A stretch of 64,000 nucleotides of DNA from Rhodothermus bifroesti (GTDB taxonomy: Bacteria > Bacteroidota > Rhodothermia > Rhodothermales > Rhodothermaceae). The stretch lies in NCBI RefSeq assembly GCF_017908595.1, contig NZ_JAGKTL010000005.1:124001-188000 (forward strand), in the 5' to 3' direction. Below the pieces are notes generated by a model that made no database searches, had not been told where the DNA came from, and saw nothing but the letters and a program-made list of their open reading frames with translations. Positions 1-8,484 of the stretch are shown here, piece after piece; positions within the stretch are counted from its first letter, which is position 1, and each line of letters begins with the position of its first letter. The position numbers and the translations under genes are program-made.

Positions 1-66
1 GCCAGGATGTTTTGGGGTGGCTGTTGGGGGTGACCGGTGGGCGCGCGTAGGGCATGTTGGGCAGGG

Positions 67-600
67 TTAGGGCGCAGGGGAAGTGTGATCGCTAACTTCA
101 AGTGCAGCGATGGCCGCTCGCAGCTTACGGTACGTATCGCGTAAAGCTTCGGGGATAACCTTCGTTTCGGCTATTGTTGGCATAAAATTCGTGTCTCCTT
201 CCCATCGAGGTACAATATGCAGATGCACGTGGTCGGGGATACCAGCACCTGCTACTTTTCCAAGGTTCATCCCTACGTTGAATCCATCAGGTTTGAGGGC
301 ATACTTGAGCCAGCGTAGGCATCGGGCTATGGTTTGGGCCAACTCGCACTGTTCTTCGGCGGTCAGCGCTTCATAATCGGCTACCTGCCGATAGGGTACG
401 ATCATCAGGTGGCCGTTGTTATAGGGGTAGAGGTTCATGATGACGAAAACGTGCTTGCCGCGCCAGAGGATCAGGTTGTCTTCGTCTTGCTGCGCAGCAG
501 CCAAGCGAGCAAAAAGGGACGGCTCTCCCGCTCGGCTCAGCGGCTCCTGCACCACGCGCTCAATATGCTGCGAGCGCCAAGGGCTCCATAGCTGCTTCAT
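67..600 (-). CDS. HIT-family hydrolase/nucleotidyltransferase
   Basis: A 177-residue protein of the histidine-triad superfamily. The triad HVHLHIVPRW lies near residue 123, preceded by the family's usual G-x-P-D-H; its middle histidine should be the nucleophile that attacks the alpha-phosphate of nucleotides such as Ap4A, AMP-amidates or ADP-sugars. An upstream segment (NLYPYNNGHLMIVPYR) is the usual first half of the HIT fold, and the length suits the longer HIT branch related to AP4A hydrolases/phosphorylases. It is cytoplasmic, with no signal peptide. It is transcribed divergently from the PHP gene across about 90 bp. The family is secure; the natural substrate cannot be told from sequence. 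Confidence 0.9.
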   Translation of the reverse strand: MKQLWSPWRSQHIERVVQEPLSRAGEPSLFARLAAAQQDEDNLILWRGKHVFVIMNLYPYNNGHLMIVPYRQVADYEALTAEEQCELAQTIARCLRWLKYALKPDGFNVGMNLGKVAGAGIPDHVHLHIVPRWEGDTNFMPTIAETKVIPEALRDTYRKLRAAIAALEVSDHTSPAP

Positions 601-691
601 GAGCCTATGCAGATCGGGTTTGGTTTAAGGCCAGTTCCTAAAACTAAAAGGGAATTGGCACGTTGCAAAGAGGTACTTATAGAAAACAGAT

Positions 692-1525
692 ATGTTTGAT
701 CTGCGTCGTGCCGATTTGCACCTGCACACGTCCTGCTCAGACGGGCGCCTTGCGCCAGGTCTGCTAGTGCAGAAAGCTCGGGGGGCTGGATTGTTTGCGC
801 TTGCGATTACCGATCACGATACGATTGAGGGGATTGCGCTGGCTGAGCAGGCTGCTCGGAGGTGGGGCATGGAAATCGTTCCAGGTGTGGAGCTGAGTGC
901 TACGGTTGAGGGCGACGAAGTGCATCTGCTGGGCTACTTCTTCGATCCCGTGCATCCGGCCTTGCACGCAGCGCTTGCCGCTTACCGGCAGGCCCGCCTA
1001 GAGCGTTTGCAGATGATGCTCGACCGCTTGCGTGCCGAAGGCGTCAGGCTCACGCCTGAGCAGGTTGTAGCAGCTGCTGGAGATGGGGTGCCGGGACGTC
1101 CGCATGTGGCGCGAGCTTTGGTCGCTGCCGGCTATGCCGCAAATTACACCGAAGCTTTTCAGCGCTACCTACTGCCGAACGCACCGGGCTACGTACCCAA
1201 GCCTGCTTGGGAGGCAGCCGAAGCTATTGCCGTATTGCACGAAGCCGGTGGGATCGCCGTGCTGGCCCATCCCGGTGAGCGGTTGCGCGACCGGGTGTTT
1301 CGCCAGTTGCTTGAAGCCGGAATCGACGGCATCGAAGTCATCCATCCGATGCACGGCCCGCACCTGGTGCAGCACTACCGGCAAGTAGCACGCGACTTTG
1401 GATTGCTGGAAACTGGTGGATCGGATTATCACGGGCACCGGCCCGAAGACGATGCCTTGCTGGGCACTTATAGCATCCCTTACCCGCGGCTGCTTGAGCT
1501 GCGTCGGTGCGCAGCTCAAAGGTAA
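692..1525 (+). CDS. PHP-domain phosphoesterase (YciV/RnmA-like)
   Basis: A 277-residue PHP-domain protein. The N-terminal metal-binding motif DLHLHTSCSDG (about residues 8-18) is followed by ITDHDT near residue 40, an acidic position in VPGVELSA, and a C-terminal GGSDYHG motif. These supply the His/Asp ligands of a multinuclear metal centre. The domain order matches the stand-alone family that includes E. coli YciV/RNase AM and 3',5'-nucleoside bisphosphate phosphatases, which act on pAp or 5' ends of short RNA. The inserted helical segment of about 60 residues near residue 110 is typical of this family. It is soluble and cytoplasmic. It precedes ribH by 50 bp and may share its transcript. 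Exact substrate is inference. Confidence 0.88.
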   Translation: MFDLRRADLHLHTSCSDGRLAPGLLVQKARGAGLFALAITDHDTIEGIALAEQAARRWGMEIVPGVELSATVEGDEVHLLGYFFDPVHPALHAALAAYRQARLERLQMMLDRLRAEGVRLTPEQVVAAAGDGVPGRPHVARALVAAGYAANYTEAFQRYLLPNAPGYVPKPAWEAAEAIAVLHEAGGIAVLAHPGERLRDRVFRQLLEAGIDGIEVIHPMHGPHLVQHYRQVARDFGLLETGGSDYHGHRPEDDALLGTYSIPYPRLLELRRCAAQR

Positions 1526-1575
1526 GTTCGTTTTTGTATTTTGGAGCATTCCATAGAGCGTCAACTGCTTAACCT

Positions 1576-2043
1576 ATGCCGGTTTTTGTTGAAGGAAGTT
1601 ATCGCCCCGACGCAGTCCGACTGGCCATTGTGGTCAGTCGCTTTAACCACTTTATTACCGAACGCCTACTGGAAGGGGCGTTGGATATGCTGGCCCGTCA
1701 GGGTGTAGATACCGATCAGGTAACCGTCGTGCGCTGCCCCGGCGCCTTTGAAATGCCCTTGGTTGCGCAAAAGCTTGCACGTTCGGGTCGCTACGACGCA
1801 ATCATTTGCCTGGGTGCAGTTATTCGAGGGGAAACCAGCCACTTTGAGTATGTGGCGGGCAATGCAGCTCAGGGCATTGCCCGGGCTATGCTGGAAACAG
1901 AGGTGCCTGTAGTTTTTGGCGTGCTCACTACGGATACCATCGAGCAAGCTATTGAGCGCGCAGGAACGAAGGCAGGAAACAAAGGGGCTGAGGCGGCGCT
2001 GACTGCGCTGGAGATGATCGACCTGCTGCGCAAGCTGGGCTAA
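1576..2043 (+). CDS. ribH: 6,7-dimethyl-8-ribityllumazine synthase
   Basis: A 155-residue lumazine synthase. It condenses 5-amino-6-ribitylaminouracil with 3,4-dihydroxy-2-butanone 4-phosphate, the penultimate step of riboflavin synthesis. Diagnostic segments are [17 protein letters not shown] (about residues 17-33), the GAFEMP stretch near residue 56, and [15 protein letters not shown] near residue 83, whose RGETSHF loop holds the catalytic histidine. [12 protein letters not shown] follows. Length is normal for the icosahedral type. No other riboflavin genes are nearby, and the 50 bp upstream is too short for an FMN riboswitch, so regulation by FMN is not indicated here. The next gene starts 3 bp after its stop. 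Confidence 0.97.
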   Translation: MPVFVEGSYRPDAVRLAIVVSRFNHFITERLLEGALDMLARQGVDTDQVTVVRCPGAFEMPLVAQKLARSGRYDAIICLGAVIRGETSHFEYVAGNAAQGIARAMLETEVPVVFGVLTTDTIEQAIERAGTKAGNKGAEAALTALEMIDLLRKLG

Positions 2044-2046
2044 GCC

Positions 2047-4371
2047 ATGCGTTGGCTGTTGCTTTTGATGGGATGGTGCGGTGTGGGATGGGCGCAGGCG
2101 CAATTTGGGGCGCGTTGGCAAGCCCATACGTCCATGCAGCAAATCACCGATTTGGCCTTAAGTCCCGATGTGGTATGGGCAGCCACAGCAGGCGGGATCT
2201 TCGGCTATCGGATCGAAGGGGGCAGCCTGGTGCGCTTTACTGCTGTGGAAGGCTTGCACCAGGTTGGGCCGCAAGCGCTGGCCTGGGATGCACGGCGACA
2301 AGTGCTTTGGATTGGCTATGCCGATGGCGTGCTCGACCGCCTCGATCCGCGTAGTGGGCAGGTACGGGCCTATTTTGAGATTGCGCGTGCAACGCGTTTC
2401 CCCAACCGACAAATTTATCGACTACGGCTGCAAGGCGATACGCTCTTTGTCGCTACTGCGTTTGGCCTGGTGGTGTGGGATCCCGTCTCAGGGCTAGTGC
2501 GCGACACCTACACGCAGTTTGGCGCATTTTCGGAGGTTGCCGTCTACGATTTGACCATTGGGCCAGATCCCCAAGGCGTGATGCGGCTTTGGCTAGCTAC
2601 AGCCCAAGGCATTGCCCATGCGCCGCTGCAGGCGCCCAACCTGAAGGATCCTGCAGCCTGGACGCTAGAAGGCGGTGAGCTTGCATCCCGGCTTCCAGCA
2701 CAGGCAATCGTTTGGGCAGGTGATCAGCTTTACGTAGGCCTTTCGCGTGGACTAGGTGTACGGGACGCAACAGGCGCCTATCGCGTGCTGCTCTCGGAAG
2801 GTGCAGTGCAAGACTTGTTGTGGTTAGAAGATCGCCTGCTGGCCGCTGCGGCAAACGGGTTATGGATGGTATATGCCAACGATAGGGTGCAGCAGCTTCG
2901 TGGGGAAAGTATTGCGCAACCTGTTCGGCTCGAGCGCAGCGCAACAACGCTCTGGATTGGCGATGCACGATCTGGACTGCTACGTGCCCAGCTTCCGCAG
3001 CCTGACGAAACCGTCGTAACTGTTGAGGCCACGCTGCGTCCCGAAGGGCCTCCTGTGAATGTTTTTGCGGATTTAGCCGTCGATCCACTGGGAAACCTAT
3101 GGGCAACCGATGCCGCAACCGACGGCACAGGTGGATTTCACCGCATGGATGTTGATGGACGATGGACAGCCTTCTGGCCAGCGCAAATCGGACGTCATTC
3201 CTTCCGGCCTGTCCATGCTGATGCTTCTGGAAACGTCTGGTTGGGCTCCGATGGAGGTGGCCTAGTTCAAGTGACTCCTGAAGGTACTCTCCAGCTTTAC
3301 GATGCGGCCAACTCTACGCTACAGCCTGCCGCAGGCACAAGCAATTTCATCATTGTGCGGGGTCTGGGCACCGATGCCGAAGGCCGGCTTTGGGTAGCCA
3401 ACCTAACAGCACCTAGCCCATTGCACGTTCGGCTTCGAGACGGCTATTGGTTGCGGGCACCTACACCCGCTTGCATCAATGCCTTGAGTACCACGCTTGG
3501 GAGGTTACTGGTCGATAGTTATGGAAATCTCTGGATTATTGCGGTGAGCCGGGGTAACCTGCGCCTCAATACCGGGCTAATCCTTTACGACCCTGGAGAC
3601 AATCTGGAAGATGCCGGGGACGACGCCTGCCGCTATTTGAGCGAGCGCGGTGCAGCTGGGCAAGGGCTTCCAGGAGTCGCTGTGCAGGCCTTAGCCGAAG
3701 ATCGGGACGGCCGCATTTGGATTGGCACCACTGAAGGGCTAGCTTACGTGCTCAACCATCCATTGGCTGCTTCGGATCCCAATACAGTTCCCATTTGGCC
3801 ACTCAATGCTGAGCGCCGGCCAGGAGACAATCCTTTTTTACTCAGTGGCCTAGCCGTCAATGACCTGGCTGTCGATCCTGCAAACCGGCTCTGGGTAGCT
3901 ACGAATGAAGGGGTGTACGTGGTTGAACAGGCAGGTATCGACTTTCGGGTTGCGGCTCACTACCATACCGAAAACAGTCCCCTATTTTCAAACAGGGTGC
4001 AGGCTATAGCCATCGATCCGAAAAGTGGCCGGGTTTTCTTGGCAACGGCGGCTGGACTGCTTAGCTATCAAGGTGACGCTAGGCTTCCAGCGGAACAGCC
4101 CCGACCGCTGTTTGTTTACCCGAACCCAGTACGGGTGGGGCCAGACGAAGATGCCGAAGTGTTCATCGAAGGTCTGGTGGAAGCAACCGAGTTGCGCATC
4201 CTCACCCTTGATGGACGTCTGGTGGCGCGTTTTGCCACGCGGGGTGGCCGGGTGCGTTGGAATGGACGCGATCTGCAAGGGCGGCCTGTGCCCTCGGGGG
4301 TTTATTTGGTTGTCGCTGTAGGTCAAAGCGGGGAGGGAACGGCCTATGGCAAAATAGCCGTCCTTCGCTGA
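2047..4371 (+). CDS. porZ: PorZ-like two-propeller protein with T9SS-type C-terminal domain
   Basis: A 774-residue secreted protein. A cleavable signal peptide ends in WAQAQ. The body is a run of beta-propeller blades in which motifs such as VWAATAGGIFGY, LWIGYADG, IWIGTTEGLAYV and LWVATNEGVYVV recur (two-component-regulator propeller type). The last 85 or so residues (from PLFVYPNPVRVG) form an Ig-like FlgD/type IX secretion sorting domain ending in GKIAVLR. Two propellers plus this domain is the architecture of PorZ, the surface subunit of the T9SS attachment complex that handles A-LPS. It follows ribH by 3 bp, with no terminator between, and is followed by tRNA genes. PorZ identity is likely rather than proven; another T9SS cargo propeller protein is the alternative. 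Confidence 0.75.
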   Translation: MRWLLLLMGWCGVGWAQAQFGARWQAHTSMQQITDLALSPDVVWAATAGGIFGYRIEGGSLVRFTAVEGLHQVGPQALAWDARRQVLWIGYADGVLDRLDPRSGQVRAYFEIARATRFPNRQIYRLRLQGDTLFVATAFGLVVWDPVSGLVRDTYTQFGAFSEVAVYDLTIGPDPQGVMRLWLATAQGIAHAPLQAPNLKDPAAWTLEGGELASRLPAQAIVWAGDQLYVGLSRGLGVRDATGAYRVLLSEGAVQDLLWLEDRLLAAAANGLWMVYANDRVQQLRGESIAQPVRLERSATTLWIGDARSGLLRAQLPQPDETVVTVEATLRPEGPPVNVFADLAVDPLGNLWATDAATDGTGGFHRMDVDGRWTAFWPAQIGRHSFRPVHADASGNVWLGSDGGGLVQVTPEGTLQLYDAANSTLQPAAGTSNFIIVRGLGTDAEGRLWVANLTAPSPLHVRLRDGYWLRAPTPACINALSTTLGRLLVDSYGNLWIIAVSRGNLRLNTGLILYDPGDNLEDAGDDACRYLSERGAAGQGLPGVAVQALAEDRDGRIWIGTTEGLAYVLNHPLAASDPNTVPIWPLNAERRPGDNPFLLSGLAVNDLAVDPANRLWVATNEGVYVVEQAGIDFRVAAHYHTENSPLFSNRVQAIAIDPKSGRVFLATAAGLLSYQGDARLPAEQPRPLFVYPNPVRVGPDEDAEVFIEGLVEATELRILTLDGRLVARFATRGGRVRWNGRDLQGRPVPSGVYLVVAVGQSGEGTAYGKIAVLR

Positions 4372-4421
4372 AGACTCATTGGGCGTCCATCAAAAGTTTA
4401 TCAGAATCGATGGGCGGATCC

Positions 4422-4453
4422 TTGAAGGAGATATCGCCGTTCTGCTAAATTGC
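4422..4453 (+). promoter_or_regulatory. Candidate promoter of the tRNA-His/tRNA-Glu unit
   Basis: TTG at 4422-4424 and TAAATTGC at 4446-4453 are separated by 21 bp and resemble the Bacteroidota -33/-7 elements (TTTG, TAnnTTTG), with two mismatches in the -7 box. The box ends 17 bp before tRNA-His. Motif match only. Confidence 0.35.
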
Positions 4454-4470
4454 AACGCTCTCCACAACGT

Positions 4471-4545
4471 GGTGACCGTAGCTCAGTTGGTCAGAGCGCC
4501 AGGTTGTGGCCCTGGAGGTCGGGGGTTCAAGTCCCCTCGGTCACC
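4471..4545 (+). tRNA. tRNA-His (anticodon GTG)
   Basis: Full cloverleaf. The acceptor stem GTGACCG pairs with CGGTCAC; the D arm is GCTC/GAGC; the anticodon stem is CCAGG/CCTGG around the loop TTGTGGC, giving anticodon GTG; the T arm carries TTCAAGT. A genomic G lies at position -1 (4471) opposite discriminator C73 (4545), the histidine identity pair in bacteria. CCA is not encoded. A run of eight T follows directly and may act as a processing or termination signal. Confidence 0.97.
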
Positions 4546-4562
4546 CTTTTTTTTATGTCCTT

Positions 4563-4635
4563 GCCGCGTTCGTCTAGGGGTCTAGGACGCCGGTCTTTCA
4601 AGCCGGAAACACGGGTTCAAATCCCGTACGCGGCA
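4563..4635 (+). tRNA. tRNA-Glu (anticodon TTC)
   Basis: The acceptor stem GCCGCGT pairs with ACGCGGC, and discriminator A is at 4635. The anticodon stem CCGGT/GCCGG encloses the loop CTTTCAA, giving TTC, which reads GAA/GAG. The T arm is ACGGG/CCCGT around TTCAAAT. CCA is not encoded. It lies 17 bp after tRNA-His, probably on the same transcript, and is followed by a rho-independent terminator. Confidence 0.97.
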
Positions 4636-4641
4636 CTGCAA

Positions 4642-4666
4642 AGCGCCTAGAGAGGGCGCTTTTTTG
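4642..4666 (+). terminator. Rho-independent terminator after tRNA-Glu
   Basis: AGCGCC and GGCGCT arms around a seven-base loop, followed by six T. It ends the tRNA unit just before the convergent DUF4105 gene. Confidence 0.85.
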
Positions 4667-5860
4667 CTACTTAGGGTGTAGGCTAAGGGTGGTACGTGGA
4701 GCCCAGAGCTGAGCGGCGCTGCGGAGCACCAAAAGCAAGGCTATAGGCTGCAGGGCTGGGTGCAAGTCCTGCGGCCAGAAAGGCCAGCCTAGCGCCAGGG
4801 GGAGCGTTAGGGCGGCGGTGAGCAGCACATAGTGGCGTTCCCAGGACGTAAGCGAAGGTTGCTGCCGGCAGCGGAGACCTATCCACAAGTGAGGGGGCCA
4901 AGCCCAGAGCAAGTTCCAGTTCCAGGCGGTTACGGTGTGCAGTGTAGCAACCCAGAGGAGCAGGAGCACCAGCCCAACAAGTCCTACAACGCCAAAGAGC
5001 AACGCATCGAGTCGGCTTGGATAAGCCCAGCGGTGCCGGTAAGCCTGAACCGTGGCCAGGGCGCTTGCAGCAAACAGGATCCAGCCTAAGGCTACAGGCC
5101 AAGGCCAAGTTGGCCGAGGTAGGGGCTGGTGGCCTGGAGGCCAAAATAGGGTGTCTGTTTGGGCTACCAAGGGTGCCCAGCCGCTATCTAGGCGCACGGT
5201 CGCCTGATCGACGGCATACATGAGTTCTAACGGCAAAAACATCACTTCACGGGCCGTAGGGGGGCGATCGACGCGAGCGCCTAAAGTCAGGTAAAAGCCC
5301 AGCTGGAGGAGAGGCCGGTCGGCTACGTACGGATCCAGCAGTTCACGGAAGGTGCTTTGAGGAGCACTGTGACTAAAGCGTAGCGCAGGGCCTAAGGTGC
5401 GTTCCAGCACATCGCGAATTCGCGTAGAACAGTTATCAAATAGAAAATCGTAGCGGTAGGTGCGGTTTTCGGGCTGGGCGTTCCAAAGCAAAAAGGCAAA
5501 AAGCGTATCGCGCTGCGCGGGCGTTAGGTGTAGCCACTGCGCAATGATCGGACGGCCTTCTACCTCGCGGTAAAATTGCACGGAGCGGACATAATCGCTC
5601 ACCGAAAGAAAATAGTTGAGCTCTCCGTAGACGAAGCGTGGCAAGAACCAAGGGTCGTTAAAGTCGAAGGTACCGTAATTGAAGAGCCAGTCGATATTTT
5701 GCACGGGGTCGTAGACGCGCAGTGCGCTGTGGCCGAAAGCCGCGTAGAGGGCATCTCCGGGTAAGACCGTTACCAGTGCGATGCGGGCACTATCGGATAG
5801 CTGCAGTGGCTGCGCTTGGGCCGTAGTAACCAGAAGGAGCGCAATAAGCAACCCGCGCAT
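4667..5860 (-). CDS. lnb: DUF4105 protein, probable Lnb-type lipoprotein N-acyltransferase
   Basis: A 397-residue inner-membrane protein. A signal peptide (to TTAQAQP) leads into a periplasmic DUF4105 domain (about residues 25-225), now called the Lnb N-terminal domain. A conserved histidine sits in FGHSALRVYDP near residue 43 and a cysteine in DNCSTRIRDVLE near residue 142; together they fit the papain/NlpC-like Cys-His site described for Lnb. About four to five hydrophobic segments follow (residues 250-385). Known Lnb enzymes of Bacteroidota add the third acyl chain to lipoproteins in place of Lnt. Several lipoproteins in this window would be substrates. It is monocistronic and converges on the tRNA unit. 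The function is transferred from the family. Confidence 0.8.
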   Translation of the reverse strand: MRGLLIALLLVTTAQAQPLQLSDSARIALVTVLPGDALYAAFGHSALRVYDPVQNIDWLFNYGTFDFNDPWFLPRFVYGELNYFLSVSDYVRSVQFYREVEGRPIIAQWLHLTPAQRDTLFAFLLWNAQPENRTYRYDFLFDNCSTRIRDVLERTLGPALRFSHSAPQSTFRELLDPYVADRPLLQLGFYLTLGARVDRPPTAREVMFLPLELMYAVDQATVRLDSGWAPLVAQTDTLFWPPGHQPLPRPTWPWPVALGWILFAASALATVQAYRHRWAYPSRLDALLFGVVGLVGLVLLLLWVATLHTVTAWNWNLLWAWPPHLWIGLRCRQQPSLTSWERHYVLLTAALTLPLALGWPFWPQDLHPALQPIALLLVLRSAAQLWAPRTTLSLHPK

Positions 5861-5991
5861 AGCTCATTGGGCTTGAGCATACGGCGGCTCCAACGACGGC
5901 AGGGTCGCTAGGGTTCGCCTATGCAATTTTCAATGGAACTTGACGGTCGTTGCGCTATTTTGCAGCGGTTTTCGTTTGGCATAAAACGCCT

Positions 5992-6834
5992 GTGAAACGT
6001 TCTGCTCGGGCTCAAGAGGTGCTGCAGCGGTTGCGCCGCGTCATTCCTAAGCCGCAGACTGAGCTGCGCCATGAGGATCCCTATCAGCTTCTTGTGGCTG
6101 TGATGCTGTCGGCGCAGTGCACCGACGAGCGGGTTAACCGGGTCACGCCAGCGCTTTTTGCGGCTTTTCCGACGGTGGAAGCCTTGGCTGCTGCTGAGCC
6201 TGAAGCAGTGCTGCCTTACATTCGATCGATCTCCTATCCAAACAGCAAAGCGCGGCATTTGGTGGCCGCTGCCCGCTGTCTTCGGGATAGGTTTGGGGGG
6301 CAGGTGCCTGCTTCACTGGAGGCGCTCTTGTCGCTTCCGGGTGTAGGGCGAAAAACGGCGCAGGTAGTAGCCTCGGTGGCTTATGGTGCAGCTGCGCTGC
6401 CGGTGGACACGCACGTCTACCGCGTAGCCCATCGGATTGGGCTGGTGCGAAAGGCACGCACGCCCTACGAAGTCGAGCGCCGCCTCAAACGTCAGCTTCC
6501 GAGCCGCGATTGGGGAGAAGCACATCACCTGCTCATCTTGCACGGTCGTTATACCTGCACGGCCCGAAAGCCGCTGTGCAATCGTTGCGTACTAACCGAC
6601 TTATGCGATTACTATCGGCGGCTGCAGCGTTTGCCTGCGCCCCTTCAGGGGCTAGATCCACGCCAAGGGCGCTATTACTGTAAGACGGGCCGGCATTACT
6701 TCAACGAACCGAGCTACCGCGCAGACCGCTACGGTATCGAGCAGCTTTGCTGTCCACAGTGTGGCGCGATGCATGTATTTGATGCAAAAACCGGTCGTTC
6801 TACGAAACGCATTCCCGACTATCGCGTGCGCTGA
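5992..6834 (+). CDS. nth: Endonuclease III (DNA glycosylase/AP lyase) with C-terminal extension
   Basis: Base-excision glycosylase for oxidised pyrimidines with AP-lyase activity. The helix-hairpin-helix LPGVGRKTA carries the catalytic lysine, and the catalytic aspartate is in PVDTHVYRVAHR. The [4Fe-4S] cluster motif C-x6-C-x2-C-x5-C is complete (C189, C196, C199, C205). I chose GTG at 5992 because similarity to Nth begins there (VKRSARAQEVLQRL); an in-frame TTG at 5950 would add 14 unconvincing residues. The protein is 280 residues, about 70 longer than E. coli Nth. The extra tail holds a lone C, a CCPQC cluster and histidines, and looks like a small metal-binding appendix of unknown role. 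Confidence 0.93.
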   Translation: MKRSARAQEVLQRLRRVIPKPQTELRHEDPYQLLVAVMLSAQCTDERVNRVTPALFAAFPTVEALAAAEPEAVLPYIRSISYPNSKARHLVAAARCLRDRFGGQVPASLEALLSLPGVGRKTAQVVASVAYGAAALPVDTHVYRVAHRIGLVRKARTPYEVERRLKRQLPSRDWGEAHHLLILHGRYTCTARKPLCNRCVLTDLCDYYRRLQRLPAPLQGLDPRQGRYYCKTGRHYFNEPSYRADRYGIEQLCCPQCGAMHVFDAKTGRSTKRIPDYRVR

Positions 6835-6859
6835 GCGATAACCTGCTTAACATTATGCC

Positions 6860-8392
6860 ATGGACCCGAAAAAACGCCACATTCTAATCGTTCTCGACGG
6901 CTACGGCATTGCCGAAGATCCTTCGGTCAGTGCCATCGACCATGCCCGTAAGCCTTTTTTAGATCATTTGTTTGCCACCTATCCCCATGCCACTTTGCGC
7001 GCTTCGGGTTTGGCGGTAGGCTTGCCCGAAGGCCAGATGGGTAATTCCGAAGTGGGGCACCTTAACTTAGGCGCGGGCCGCGTCGTTTATCAGGAAATTA
7101 CGCGTATTGACAAGGAGATCGAAGACGGAACGTTTTTTACCAATGCAGCGCTGGTGCAAGCTGCTCAGCATGCGCGGCAACAGAACACCCGGCTGCATCT
7201 AATGGGCTGCTTTTCGGATGGGGGCGTGCACAGCAGCCTGCATCACCTGTTTGCGCTGTTGGAGCTGGCGCGGCGTGAAGGATTGCGTCCCGAGCAGGTG
7301 TGCGTGCACGCTTTCACCGATGGTCGCGACACCGATCCGAAGTCGGGGATCACCTATGTGCAGCAGTTCCAAGAAAAAGCCCGAGAAATAGGCGTTGGGC
7401 GCATCGTTTCGATTGTGGGCCGCTATTACGCAATGGATCGCGACAAGCGCTGGGATCGTACGGAAAAGGCCTATCGACTGCTGGTTTATGGCGAAGGCGA
7501 AGTCTTTGATGATCCGATCAAAGCGCTACAGGCCAGCTATGCCGAAGACGTGACGGATGAGTTCGTCAAGCCGCGCCGGATTGACTATGGCGATAGCTTT
7601 TCAACGCGTGTAGCCGATGGAGATGCTGTCGTGTTTTACAACTTCCGCGCCGATCGCGCGCGCCAGCTGACGCGTGCCTTTACGGATCCGTCTTTTGATG
7701 CCTTCGATCGGGGCAAGCCGCTGAAGCTGCTTTTCGTCACGTTTACGCCCTACGATGAAACGTTCGATTTGCCAGTAGCCTTTGGCAAAGTCAACCTGCG
7801 CATGACGCTAGGAGAAGTTATTGCGGCTTTGGGGGGGCGCCAGCTGCGCATTGCCGAGACCGAAAAGTATGCGCATGTAACCTACTTTTTCAGCGGCGGC
7901 CGCGAAGAGCCTTTTGAAGGGGAAGATCGGATTTTGGTGCCTTCGCCCAAGGTGCCGACCTATGATTTGCAGCCAGAGATGAGCGCGCCCGAGGTAGCCC
8001 GGCGCTGCGCTGAAGCGATTGCAAAAGAAGTCTACAACCTCATCGTGCTCAACTTTGCCAACCCCGATATGGTAGGCCATACGGGCGTTTTCGAGGCGGC
8101 TGTCAAGGCTATCGAAGCCATAGATGCAGCTACGCAGGTGGTTGTCGAGGCTGCGCTGCGGCATGGCTATACGGTGACCGTACTGGCCGACCATGGCAAT
8201 GCCGACCGCATGAAGAACCCCGACGGCTCACCCCACACCGCGCATACAACAGCACTGGTACCACACCTGATTATCAAGCCTGGATTCAAGGGTCCGATCA
8301 AGGATGGAAAACTAGGAGACGTAGCGCCTACAATTTTGCGCATCTTAGGCGAAGAAATCCCCCCCGAGATGACCGGCGAAGTGCTGATCTAA
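6860..8392 (+). CDS. gpmI: 2,3-bisphosphoglycerate-independent phosphoglycerate mutase
   Basis: A 510-residue glycolytic enzyme that interconverts 3- and 2-phosphoglycerate. It belongs to the alkaline phosphatase superfamily and needs Mn2+ in characterised members. The N-terminal metal site is DGYGIA (about residues 10-15), and the phosphoserine nucleophile lies in GQMGNSEVGH near residue 63. FTDGRDTDPKSG, GRYYAMDRDKRW and the NFRADRARQLTR segment form the phosphotransferase lid; NFANPDMVGHTG and LADHGNADRM supply C-terminal metal ligands. Length is normal. It follows nth by 25 bp and may be co-transcribed. The next gene has its own promoter. Confidence 0.98.
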   Translation: MDPKKRHILIVLDGYGIAEDPSVSAIDHARKPFLDHLFATYPHATLRASGLAVGLPEGQMGNSEVGHLNLGAGRVVYQEITRIDKEIEDGTFFTNAALVQAAQHARQQNTRLHLMGCFSDGGVHSSLHHLFALLELARREGLRPEQVCVHAFTDGRDTDPKSGITYVQQFQEKAREIGVGRIVSIVGRYYAMDRDKRWDRTEKAYRLLVYGEGEVFDDPIKALQASYAEDVTDEFVKPRRIDYGDSFSTRVADGDAVVFYNFRADRARQLTRAFTDPSFDAFDRGKPLKLLFVTFTPYDETFDLPVAFGKVNLRMTLGEVIAALGGRQLRIAETEKYAHVTYFFSGGREEPFEGEDRILVPSPKVPTYDLQPEMSAPEVARRCAEAIAKEVYNLIVLNFANPDMVGHTGVFEAAVKAIEAIDAATQVVVEAALRHGYTVTVLADHGNADRMKNPDGSPHTAHTTALVPHLIIKPGFKGPIKDGKLGDVAPTILRILGEEIPPEMTGEVLI

Positions 8393-8419
8393 ACCAACCA
8401 AAAGCACGGAATGGTTGCA

Positions 8420-8448
8420 TTTGTGCGCGGCGAAAAGCCTTATTTTTG
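8420..8448 (+). promoter_or_regulatory. Bacteroidota-type promoter for the PCu(A)C-like gene
   Basis: TTTG at 8420-8423 and a perfect TAnnTTTG (TATTTTTG, 8441-8448), separated by 17 bp. This is slightly shorter than the usual spacing of about 19 bp. Transcription from here would start near 8455, which supports the ATG at 8485 rather than an upstream start. Confidence 0.5.
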
Positions 8449-8484
8449 GGGGAGATTTCTATGTACACCAAACCAGGGAAAGCT

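Noticed and set aside
1526-1575. FMN riboswitch before ribH
   Set aside because: The gap is only 50 bp and holds none of the conserved RFN elements.
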